Made by a program: the position numbers and the translations under genes. This document shows positions 17,844 through 25,457 of a stretch of DNA of 64,000 bases, piece by piece. The notes under the pieces were generated by a model that worked only from the letters and a program-made list of their open reading frames with translations, did not search any database and had not been told where the DNA came from. Positions within the stretch are counted from its first letter, which is position 1. Every line of letters starts with the position of its first letter. The DNA is from F23-B02 sp963625655 (GTDB taxonomy: Bacteria; Bacillota; Clostridia; Oscillospirales; Oscillospiraceae), in NCBI GenBank assembly GCA_963625655.1, contig CAVFTS010000006.1, positions 1 to 64,000 on the forward strand, read 5' to 3'.

Positions 17844-18119
17844 TAAGCATAAGGGGCGTATCCAAACCCGTTTTTAAGCGGATATGAGCGCCGCAGACTT
17901 CGTTTTGCTCAATCACAAGGCACAAAGCCTTCCACAATCGCAAAGCCTTGCCTGCAACGCACATCTCTCGCTTAAAAATCTTTGACCTCTGCCATTGAGT
18001 TTTTGTTCTTTATCAAGGCGGAGGACGAAGGAATACTGACGTATTTTAAGGAACGACAACGAAGAAAAAGGACAAAAAATCATGGCAGAGGCGGAGTTCG
18101 GATGCTCCCCTTATGCTTA
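17844..18119. repeat. MITE-like inverted-repeat element
   Basis: Fills the 318-bp gap between two zinc-ribbon genes. Its ends are a 22-bp imperfect inverted repeat (TAAGCATAAGGGGCGTATCC at 17844 and the complement of GGATGCTCCCCTTATGCTTA at 18100-18119), with an inner inverted pair around CTCTGCCAT (about 17990) and ATGGCAGAG (about 18083). No transposase or gene is seen inside. It resembles short non-autonomous elements of Clostridia. Confidence 0.6.
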
Positions 18120-18157
18120 AGCAAAATCATTATTATAAAACAAAAAGGAGAAGAAAA

Positions 18158-18808
18158 ATGTTTTGCGGAAAATGCGGTAATAACGTACCCGACGGCGCAG
18201 TAGTCTGCCCCGCCTGCGGCGCTCCCACAGGAGCGGCTCCCGCCCCCGGCGCAAAGAAGCCGAACAAGAATCTCATTGCCGGTATCGTCGGCGTTGTTGT
18301 GGTCATCGCTCTTGTGATCGTCCTCATCAGCTCCTGCGGCGGCGGCAGCCCCGAATCCATGGCGGAGGACTTTGTTGACGCAGTGTTCAGCGGCACCGGT
18401 GAAGACGTGTGGGATGCAGCCAACATGGAAGCACTTCTCGACCTTTCCAGCGAGCTCGACGAGTTCGACGAGGACGATGCGGACGACGACAAGGACGAAA
18501 CCATCGAAGCACTCGACAGCATATGCGAGTGGTTTCAGGATGCCTGCGAGGAGCAGTATGGCAAGGACTGGGATTATGATGTTGAGGTCACCAAGGTCAA
18601 GGACCTCAAGAGCTCCGACCTTCGTGACTTTGAGGACGAAATAAACGGCGATGACACCGACTTTGAAGTAACCGAAGGTGTTTCCGTCACCGTTAAAGTC
18701 ACCGTCACCGGCGACGAGGACGACGACTCCCAGAAGTACACCCTTGAGTTCTACAAGGTCGACGGCGACTGGATCATGAATCCCAGCAGCCTTTACAATT
18801 TTTATTGA
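18158..18808 (+). CDS. Zinc-ribbon membrane protein with acidic extracytoplasmic domain
   Basis: 216 residues. N-terminal zinc ribbon (MFCGKCGNNVPDGAVVCPACG), a membrane segment (about 44-65, LIAGIVGVVVVIALVIVLIS) and an acidic domain (about 75-216) with the sequence SPESMAEDFVDAVFSG typical of DUF4878-like/NTF2-like lumazine-type extracytoplasmic domains. ATG at 18158 after AAAGGAG. Paralogous in layout to the next gene. Confidence 0.8.
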   Translation: MFCGKCGNNVPDGAVVCPACGAPTGAAPAPGAKKPNKNLIAGIVGVVVVIALVIVLISSCGGGSPESMAEDFVDAVFSGTGEDVWDAANMEALLDLSSELDEFDEDDADDDKDETIEALDSICEWFQDACEEQYGKDWDYDVEVTKVKDLKSSDLRDFEDEINGDDTDFEVTEGVSVTVKVTVTGDEDDDSQKYTLEFYKVDGDWIMNPSSLYNFY

Positions 18809-18822
18809 TCCCCGACTTTACT

Positions 18823-18853
18823 AAAAAGCAGCAGGAAAACCTGCTGCTTTTTA
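18823..18853 (+). terminator. Terminator after the second zinc-ribbon gene
   Basis: AAAAAGCAGCAGG, AAAA loop, CCTGCTGCTTTTT. Confidence 0.85.
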
Positions 18854-18917
18854 TTGCAATAAACGCCGATGGAAGGTATAATAAGGGAAACTATACCGAA
18901 ACGGGAGGTATTGCGTG

Positions 18918-19691
18918 ATGTTCTGCGGAAAATGCGGTGCAAGCGTTCCCGACGGCGAGGAGATCTGTCCCTTCTGCGGTGAGCGTGCAAGGGGCGGAGA
19001 GCTCGTCAGTGCGGAAAACCCGAAAAAGATTCCTTTGAAGCTCAAGCCCGAATACAAAAAATACGTCATCATTGCGGCGCTGCTGCTCCTGCTCGTTGCG
19101 GTGCTTATAATCGTCATCTCCGCCTGCTCGACCGTGACCCCGGAGGACATTGCGGAGGATGCGATCGACGCCTACATGGATAACGACGCCGACGATTACT
19201 TTGACCTCTACGACGAGGACTACCTCCGCCGCTACTACGAATACAACTACAACGCCTACCTCCGGGACTGCGAAAAGCAGAAGGCGGGCAGCGACTGGGA
19301 CAGCTTCGACGAGTTTTACAAGGAGCTTCGGAAAAAGCGCTGCGACAACTTTGAGCTTGACACGAAGCCCGACAAAGTAAACATCGCCGAAAGCCTCGAC
19401 AGCAAATACTCGGAGCTTGACTACGAGATCGACGACGACAGCATCAGCATGCGTCAGCTTCGCAAGTCCGAGCTTTCCGACTGGCAGGAGCGCTTTGATC
19501 TCATCGGCTTCCACGGTGAGCTTACCGAGGGCGTGAAGCTGCGCCTGTGGGTGAGCTTCATCTCCGCCGACGGCGATCAGCAAATTGAAAAGCCCATGAA
19601 CTTCTACATTCTGAAGGTCAACGGCAACTGGTGCCTGTTCCGCTGCGATGCGCTGTACAGAGCGCAGGACTGCGACTTTATGTTCGGCTGA
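18918..19691 (+). CDS. Zinc-ribbon membrane protein, paralogue of the preceding gene
   Basis: 257 residues. Zinc ribbon MFCGKCGASVPDGEEICPFCG, one membrane segment (about 54-76, YVIIAALLLLLVAVLIIVIS) and a Tyr/Asp-rich extracytoplasmic domain beginning TVTPEDIAEDAIDAYMDND. The start at 18918 is set by alignment with its paralogue (MFCGKCG) and by GGGAGG. Its own promoter and terminator make it monocistronic. Function unknown. Confidence 0.8.
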   Translation: MFCGKCGASVPDGEEICPFCGERARGGELVSAENPKKIPLKLKPEYKKYVIIAALLLLLVAVLIIVISACSTVTPEDIAEDAIDAYMDNDADDYFDLYDEDYLRRYYEYNYNAYLRDCEKQKAGSDWDSFDEFYKELRKKRCDNFELDTKPDKVNIAESLDSKYSELDYEIDDDSISMRQLRKSELSDWQERFDLIGFHGELTEGVKLRLWVSFISADGDQQIEKPMNFYILKVNGNWCLFRCDALYRAQDCDFMFG

Positions 19692-19700
19692 CGAGCACGG

Positions 19701-19733
19701 AAAATCCCAAATGCCTTGCATTCGGGATTTTTC
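19701..19733 (+). terminator. Terminator after the third zinc-ribbon gene
   Basis: AAAATCCC-AAATGC ... GCATT-CGGGATTTTT stem with T-tract. Confidence 0.8.
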
Positions 19734-19782
19734 GTTTTGACCGATTTTTCATCCAAACTATAACATTTTTTCATATCAATAC

Positions 19783-19834
19783 TTTGTTAAGTTGTGTGTT
19801 AAGTTCTTGACATGCTCGCATCAAATCGTATAAT
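19783..19834 (+). promoter_or_regulatory. Hydrogenase promoter with upstream direct repeat
   Basis: TTGACA (19807-19812), 16-bp spacer, TATAAT (19829-19834). Just upstream, GTTAAGTT occurs twice with 4 bp between the copies (about 19786-19805). It partly resembles a Rex half-site arrangement but as a direct rather than inverted repeat. Confidence 0.75.
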
Positions 19835-19884
19835 AAGCTTGGCTGATACCGCAGCCGATGATCTTGATTGCGGAGGAACGGTTA

Positions 19885-21447
19885 ATGAGAGGAATGGAGA
19901 CCGGCAAAACCATAATACGTCACAAGGTTTTTACGGAGATCGCCCGCCTTGCATACGAGGGCGGAGATTACGCCAAGGCTCTTGAGGAGCTTCCTTATAA
20001 AATATGCCCCGGCGACCCCGACGACGTGGGCGCATACAAGGGCAACCTGCTGTTTGAAAGAGCCGTCGTCGGCGAGCGCCTTCGCCTTGCGATGGGTCTG
20101 CCCACCAGAAAGCTGGGCGTTCACAACAACATTTCCGACGGCGTTGAGGAAAGCGTCATTGCGGAAAAATATTATGAGCCGCCGCTTATAAACGTCATCA
20201 AATTCGCCTGCAACAAATGCCCCGACAACGTCGTCACCATAACCGACGGCTGTCAGGCTTGCCTCGAGCATCCCTGCATGGAGTTCTGCCCCAAAAAGGC
20301 GATCAGCAAAAAGCCCAACGGCAAGGCGCAGATAGACCAAACCCGCTGCATCCGCTGCGCAAAGTGCGTGTCGGAGTGTCAGTTCCATGCGATAATACAT
20401 CAGAAGCGCCCCTGCAAGACCCACTGCGGCGTTGATGCCATCGGTACGGACGAGCAGGGCAGAGCGCACATCGACTACGGCAAATGCACCTCCTGCGGTC
20501 AGTGCCTTGCAAACTGTCCCTTCGGTGCCATCGCCGACAAGAGCCAGATCTTCCAGACCATCATGGCGATAAAGAGCGATGTTCCCGTTTACGTTGCGCT
20601 CGCTCCCGCCTTCGTCGGTCAGTTCGGACCCGACGCCATCCCCGAAAAGATGGAGGCGGCGTTTAAGCGTCTCGGCTTTGCCGGAGTGTACGAGGTCGCC
20701 ATCGGCGCTGACCTCTGCGTTCAGGAGGAGGCAAGTGACTTCCTCGCCGAGGTGCCGTCGAAGTATTCCTTCATGGTCACCTCCTGCTGCCCCTCATGGA
20801 GCAACATGGTGAAGAAGTTCTTCCCCGAAATGGCGCAGAACATCTCCGTTGCGCTCACGCCCATGGTCATCACGGCACGTCTTATAAAGGAGCAGCACCC
20901 CGGCTGCAAGGTCGTTTTCGTCGGACCGTGCGACGCAAAGAAGCTTGAAGCCAGCCGCCGTCACGTCCGCAGCGACGTGGACTTTGTCCTCACCTTCGAG
21001 GAGGTGCTGGGAATGTTCACCGCCAAGGGAGTCGACAAGGAGCGCATTCCCATGAGCGAGGCAATGCCCCTAAATCAGGCGAGCGCCGACGCAAGGAAGT
21101 TCGCCGTCACCGGTGGCGTTGCGCAGGCGGTCGTGAATGCGATACACAAGACCGACCCCGACCGTGAGATCAAGGTCGTCAGTGCGACCGGACTTAAAGA
21201 GTGCCGCAAGCTGCTTATGCTCGCCAAGGCGGGTAAGTATAACGGCTACCTCATCGAGGGCATGGCGTGTCCCGGCGGCTGCGTTGCCGGCGCCGGAACG
21301 CTCGCACGCATCGACAAGTCGGCAAAGGAAGTCGAGATCTTCGCATCGAGAGCGGAGTTCTCCTGCGCCACCGAGACCGAGTATGCAGACTACCTGCCTT
21401 TGGTCGAAGCCGCCGGCAAGAACTACAACGAAGTTTCTCACGACTGA
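19885..21447 (+). CDS. Monomeric [FeFe] hydrogenase
   Basis: 520 residues. After a 90-residue N-terminal region come ferredoxin-type CxxCxxCxxxC motifs (CIRCAKCVSEC, CTSCGQCLANC and a third, variant cluster near CQACLEHPCMEFC) and then the H-cluster domain with TSCCPSW, VGPCDAKK and EGMACPGGCVAGAG, carrying the four Cys ligands of the H-cluster. It lacks the NuoG-like N-terminal ferredoxin of group A enzymes, so it fits the monomeric group B type. It should oxidise or evolve H2 with ferredoxin. ATG at 19885 is eight bases from GGAGG. Monocistronic; no HydEFG in the window. Confidence 0.93.
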   Translation: MRGMETGKTIIRHKVFTEIARLAYEGGDYAKALEELPYKICPGDPDDVGAYKGNLLFERAVVGERLRLAMGLPTRKLGVHNNISDGVEESVIAEKYYEPPLINVIKFACNKCPDNVVTITDGCQACLEHPCMEFCPKKAISKKPNGKAQIDQTRCIRCAKCVSECQFHAIIHQKRPCKTHCGVDAIGTDEQGRAHIDYGKCTSCGQCLANCPFGAIADKSQIFQTIMAIKSDVPVYVALAPAFVGQFGPDAIPEKMEAAFKRLGFAGVYEVAIGADLCVQEEASDFLAEVPSKYSFMVTSCCPSWSNMVKKFFPEMAQNISVALTPMVITARLIKEQHPGCKVVFVGPCDAKKLEASRRHVRSDVDFVLTFEEVLGMFTAKGVDKERIPMSEAMPLNQASADARKFAVTGGVAQAVVNAIHKTDPDREIKVVSATGLKECRKLLMLAKAGKYNGYLIEGMACPGGCVAGAGTLARIDKSAKEVEIFASRAEFSCATETEYADYLPLVEAAGKNYNEVSHD

Positions 21448-21457
21448 AATTACAAGT

Positions 21458-21495
21458 AAAACCCTGCATCCGCAAAAATGCGGATGCAGGGTTTT
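21458..21495. terminator. Bidirectional terminator
   Basis: AAACCCTGCATCCG, loop, CGGATGCAGGGTTTT between the hydrogenase and the convergent folC fusion. Confidence 0.9.
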
Positions 21496-21498
21496 ACG

Positions 21499-23286
21499 TT
21501 ATCTCCACTCGCCCTTTTCCGTGAACACGGCGGCGACGGCAAAGTCGTGCGGCTGCGGCGGCAGCTCGGAAATGCGCTGCGTCTCGAATGCGGCGGCGAC
21601 CGCCTTTGCGTTCACGCACCTCGGCAGAAAGCGGTCATAAAAGCCCTTGCCCATGCCGAGGCGGTACCGCCCCGAAAAGCCGACGCAGGGGCAGATCACA
21701 AGCCCGATCTCCTCCGGCGAAAGCTCCCTTGACCGCAGCGGGTCGGGTTCCCATATTCCGAATGCGCCCTTTATGAATGCGTCCGTGCTCTCCGGCACGA
21801 GCGCTTTCATGCTGCCGTCAGGCTCCGTTTTCGGATACGCCATAAGCTTCCCGTCGTCGGGAAGACTTACCTCCGCTTCCGTCCCCGTCGCTTTGTACGA
21901 CAGGATGACGGAGGCATTTTTATACTCCCGGCTCTCGGCGATGCGCTCCGAAATTTGGCGGGAAAAGCGCTCCCTCTCATCGTCCGATAGCGATGCCCGG
22001 CGCTTTTTGCACTCACGGCGCAGAATGTCCTTCATCACCTGCGGGTAGAGGTTTTCGATCTCACCCGCCATGTAAAGCGAGCCGCAGGCAAGCACCGCCT
22101 CGCCACCGTTAAGCGCAAGCCGCAAAGCGTCGCCGACCGAGGCGCAGATGTTCGCCGGAACGCCTCTTTCCTCGATGAGCCGTGCATATTCCTTCGCAGG
22201 AAGCGCCCGTGGGCTGTCCGGCGTGACGCAGTACACTCCGTTTGCAAAGGGCAGGAGCGACGAGAGCATCGCATCCGCATCCTTGTCACGGAGTATGCCG
22301 CTTATCATCGTAAAGCGCCGTCCGGGGAATACACACGAAAGCCCGTCTTTGAGCGCCTCGGCACACTGGGGATTGTGCGCCCCGTCGAGTACGAATGGCG
22401 GCTCCCGACGCAGAAGCTCAAAGCGTGCGGGCCAGCGTGTGCGGCAAAGCCCGTCTTTGAGCGCCGCCTCGCTTATCGAAAAGCCACGGTCACGCAGCAC
22501 CTCGACGGTTTTCAAAACGACCGCCGCATTTTTGAGCTGATGGTCGCCGAGCAGCGGTATCGTGTAGCTTTTGCCGTCAAGCGTAAAGCTCTGCCCGTCA
22601 AGGCTCTGTGCGGTTCGATGCAGCCCCGAAAAGTCCACGGGGATGTAGCTTGCCCCGACCTTGCGGCAGCGGCTGCGGAACACCTCCGCCGACTCGCTGC
22701 CGCTGTCGTAGCACACGACGGGGCAGCCCGGCTTTATGATGCCCGCCTTCGCCGACGCAACGGAGGCAATCGTATTGCCGAGGTACTCCGTGTGTTCAAG
22801 TCCGATGTTCATTATGACCGCCGCTGCGGGCGAGTCGATGACGTTCGTGCTGTCAAGCTCGCCGCCGAGCCCCACCTCAAGCACCACGACGTCGCATTCC
22901 TTTTCCAGAAACCACTGCATGGCGATCGCCGTTATGACCTCGAACTGGCTCGGAGGATCGTCCGTTTTCTCCACAAGCGGAATCATGCGCTCCGTGAGCC
23001 GTGCAAGCTCCGCATCGGGAATATCGACGCCGTTTATCTGCATCCGCTCGTTAAAGCGCCTTATATACGGTGACGTGTAAAGCCCCGTGCGATAGCCCGA
23101 CGCCATAAGCACCGAGGACAGCATTGCGCAGGCGGAGCCTTTTCCGTTCGTACCCGCAACGTGTACAAAGCGCAGCTTTTTATGCGGGTCGCCGAGCATG
23201 GAAAGAAGCTGCCTCGTGCGGAAAAGTCCGAGCCTTGTCGATGCGGTGCGGCTTTCTATGTATCTTATCGCCTCGTCACCCGTCAT
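21499..23286 (-). CDS. Fusion: folylpolyglutamate synthase + 5-formyl-THF cyclo-ligase
   Basis: 595 residues. Residues 1-415 are FolC (dihydrofolate/folylpolyglutamate synthase): GTNGKGS P-loop, SPYIRRFNERMQ, ILDGAHNPQCAEAL-type segment (VLDGAHNPQ). Residues 418-595 are a full 5-formyltetrahydrofolate cyclo-ligase (YgfA/MTHFS) with RYRLGMGKGFYDRFL near the C terminus. One polypeptide thus retains folates by glutamylation and recycles 5-formyl-THF. ATG at 23286 after GGGAGG; the longer start adds 14 residues without a site. It overlaps folT by 11 bp. Confidence 0.93.
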   Translation of the reverse strand: MTGDEAIRYIESRTASTRLGLFRTRQLLSMLGDPHKKLRFVHVAGTNGKGSACAMLSSVLMASGYRTGLYTSPYIRRFNERMQINGVDIPDAELARLTERMIPLVEKTDDPPSQFEVITAIAMQWFLEKECDVVVLEVGLGGELDSTNVIDSPAAAVIMNIGLEHTEYLGNTIASVASAKAGIIKPGCPVVCYDSGSESAEVFRSRCRKVGASYIPVDFSGLHRTAQSLDGQSFTLDGKSYTIPLLGDHQLKNAAVVLKTVEVLRDRGFSISEAALKDGLCRTRWPARFELLRREPPFVLDGAHNPQCAEALKDGLSCVFPGRRFTMISGILRDKDADAMLSSLLPFANGVYCVTPDSPRALPAKEYARLIEERGVPANICASVGDALRLALNGGEAVLACGSLYMAGEIENLYPQVMKDILRRECKKRRASLSDDERERFSRQISERIAESREYKNASVILSYKATGTEAEVSLPDDGKLMAYPKTEPDGSMKALVPESTDAFIKGAFGIWEPDPLRSRELSPEEIGLVICPCVGFSGRYRLGMGKGFYDRFLPRCVNAKAVAAAFETQRISELPPQPHDFAVAAVFTEKGEWR

Positions 23287-23812
23287 TGCGCGCACCTCCC
23301 TTTGCCGCCCCGAAGCGGGACAGCGCATTTACGATCGGCGGCAGCAGGAAGCCCTCGGCGGTCGCCTTTACGACGCAGACCGCATACCTCGGAATGATCG
23401 TCGCAAACACATACGCCACCGTGTAGCCGTACACCCGGCTGTCGATATACAGCACTCCCGTGTTGAGTGTCGTCACCGCAAGCTCGGCAATGACGCACAA
23501 AAGCACCGTCTTTTTTCGGCTGAGCTTGTAGCCGCCCGCCTTTGCCGCAAAACCTACTATAAGCCCGCAGACGCAGTACGGCAGCATCCACAGCGGCGTT
23601 GTCGGCATAAGCCCGTAGCGCAGAAGCTGATACACAAAGGTGCCGCAAAGCCCGACGGCGGAGCCGGAGAGCGGCCCCATCACAAGTGCGCCGATGATGA
23701 TCGGCAGGGTTTCAAAACTGAGCTTAAAGTTGCCGGTGCTGATCGAAAAATAGCCCAGCACGGCACAAAGCGCCGCAAGCGCCGAATTTGTACATAACTG
23801 TTTTGTGTTCAA
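23276..23812 (-). CDS. folT: ECF transporter S component, folate type
   Basis: 178 residues with six membrane helices and the S-component N terminus (TNSALAALCAVLGYFSI) and LPIIIGALVMGPLSGSAVG loop. It would bind folate for import with a shared EcfAAT module encoded elsewhere. The start is probably the TTG at 23812, six bases after AAGGGGGG; the ATG at 23833 has no such site. The folate call rests mainly on its place between two folate genes. Confidence 0.8.
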   Translation of the reverse strand: MNTKQLCTNSALAALCAVLGYFSISTGNFKLSFETLPIIIGALVMGPLSGSAVGLCGTFVYQLLRYGLMPTTPLWMLPYCVCGLIVGFAAKAGGYKLSRKKTVLLCVIAELAVTTLNTGVLYIDSRVYGYTVAYVFATIIPRYAVCVVKATAEGFLLPPIVNALSRFGAAKGGARNDG

Positions 23813-23897
23813 AAAAGTCCCCCCTTGCTGCATACATACTGCGGCAGGGACCTTCCCTTTTGCGGGGGATCTATCCCTTGTTGCATTAGTATTGTAT
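23813..23897 (-). promoter_or_regulatory. Two small hairpins in the folT leader
   Basis: On the minus strand GGGATAGATCCC and GGGAAGGTCCC lie in tandem upstream of folT, followed by the GGGGGG ribosome binding site. The segment could be a regulatory leader. It does not show the conserved core of the THF-I riboswitch as I remember it. Confidence 0.35.
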
Positions 23898-25385
23898 TTA
23901 TTTTTTCTTTTCCGCAAGCTTTTCGGCGGCAAGCACCGTGTGCATGGCAAGCACCGCTGCGGTCACCGCCCCGACGCCCTGAGGCACGGGCGTTATCGCA
24001 TGCACTCTTCGGCTCGCCTGCGCAAAGCACACGTCGCCGACAAGGTGCCCGTCTGCGTCGTAATTTGTGCCGACGTCGATGACCGTCTGCCCCGCCTTAA
24101 AGCAGTCGCCGCCGAGAAATTTGCCCTTCCCGACTGCGGCTATCACGATGTCCGCATCACGCACGGCATCCGCCAGACGCTGCGTTTTGCTGTGGCACAG
24201 CGTGACGGTGGCGTCCTCCTTCGTGAGGAGCATGGAGACGGGTCTGCCCGCTATGAGACTCCTGCCGACGACGACGGCTTTTGCGCCGGAGACCGGAATG
24301 CCGTAGTGATGCAGAATCATCATACAAGCCTCGGCGGTGCAGGGAGCAAAGCCCTCGCCCGTGCCGGAGTATATACCGGCCGCCGAGCCGGGCGACACTC
24401 CGTCAACGTCCTTGTCGGCTGCAATCTCTGCGCAGACCGCCTTCTCGTCAAAGCCCTCCGGCAGCGGCAGCAGGAGCAGTATCCCGTGAACGCCGGTATC
24501 GCTGTTAAGTCTCCGTATCGCCGACATAAGCTCTGCCTGAGACGCAGACTGCGGCAGCGTCACCCTTCTTACGGCGACGTCGAGTCTTTCGCAGCGCTCC
24601 GATGCCGACTTTTCGTAGTACACGGCATCCCGGTCATTTCCGACACGGACAAGCGCTATCGTCGGCGTCACGCCCATGTCTTCAAGGCGCTGCGCACGCT
24701 TTTTTGTTTCCGCATCCGCTGCGGCGGCGACGGGTGCGCCACGCATAAGTATTGCCTCATGCCCTTTGCAGGCGATCCCGTCCGCAATTTTTTCACCGAC
24801 GGCGGTCGCCTCGGCTCCGTTTTCCGAAAGGAGAAAACGCACCTCGTTTTCTATATTCAGCGCCTTGTCTCTGTCCGCAAGACTGCGGGTGTTTATAAAC
24901 ACGTTCATCGCCGCACACTCCATCGCCGCACGGCAGCAGTGCGCCGCACAGCCGACGTCGGAAACGAGCATGGGGCTGCAATTTTCGCTCAGACGCCGCA
25001 GAAGGCCTGTCAGCTCTGCGCAAAGGCGCAGCATCTCAAGCGGCGCACGGCAGGCGCCGAGCGTTGCGTTTTCCATGGTGCACCCGTAGTCCGGGGCATT
25101 CTTCGGCATGGAGTATGCCGCCTTGAGCGGCAGAAAAAGCCTTGCGTCCTCGCCTATAAGCTCCAAAAGCCGCCCTCTAAGCTCCTCGCAGCGGGACAGT
25201 ATCGGCAAAAGCTCGTCCTTTTTTGCGGCGTACCTTCCGCTTTGCAGCGTGATGCCGCCTGCCATTGAGCAGAGCGCCGCCGACAGTGCGCCGACGAGCG
25301 CAGCGGCTCCGCCGCCGCCGGGGGTCGGCGCCGTCGATGCAAGCGCCGACGCAAAGCCCTCAAGGCTCATGTCTTTAGGTTCCAT
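23898..25385 (-). CDS. Fusion: methenyl-THF cyclohydrolase (FchA-like) + FolD
   Basis: 495 residues. About residues 5-200 form a cyclodeaminase/FchA domain (TPGGGGAAALVGALSAALCSM). From about 210 on is FolD: ILLLLPLPEGFDEKAVCAEIAADKDVDG split across the active site, GRSLIAGRPVSMLL for NADP and DVGTNYDADGHLVGDV near the end. The FolD catalytic segment reads VYYEKSASERCERLDV; by eye the position of the essential Lys (four after Tyr) is Ala, as in several Clostridial FolDs. The fused FchA domain may therefore supply the cyclohydrolase step. ATG at 25385 is eight bases from GGAGG. Confidence 0.88.
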   Translation of the reverse strand: MEPKDMSLEGFASALASTAPTPGGGGAAALVGALSAALCSMAGGITLQSGRYAAKKDELLPILSRCEELRGRLLELIGEDARLFLPLKAAYSMPKNAPDYGCTMENATLGACRAPLEMLRLCAELTGLLRRLSENCSPMLVSDVGCAAHCCRAAMECAAMNVFINTRSLADRDKALNIENEVRFLLSENGAEATAVGEKIADGIACKGHEAILMRGAPVAAAADAETKKRAQRLEDMGVTPTIALVRVGNDRDAVYYEKSASERCERLDVAVRRVTLPQSASQAELMSAIRRLNSDTGVHGILLLLPLPEGFDEKAVCAEIAADKDVDGVSPGSAAGIYSGTGEGFAPCTAEACMMILHHYGIPVSGAKAVVVGRSLIAGRPVSMLLTKEDATVTLCHSKTQRLADAVRDADIVIAAVGKGKFLGGDCFKAGQTVIDVGTNYDADGHLVGDVCFAQASRRVHAITPVPQGVGAVTAAVLAMHTVLAAEKLAEKKK

Positions 25386-25457
25386 CGTCATATCCTCCCT
25401 TCCGGAGAGTGTCTCTTAATTATAGCACTGCCGATGTATACCGCAAGTGCTTTCGTG

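Noticed and set aside
23813..23897. THF riboswitch upstream of folT
   Set aside because: The region has two small hairpins but not the conserved GGAGAGUAG...GCGUUAAGUG pattern I know for THF-I; listed only as a possible leader.
23805..25268. 487-codon plus-strand open frame opposite the FchA-FolD gene
   Set aside because: Antisense to a well-supported enzyme and rich in Arg/His/Cys; caused by GC-biased codons.
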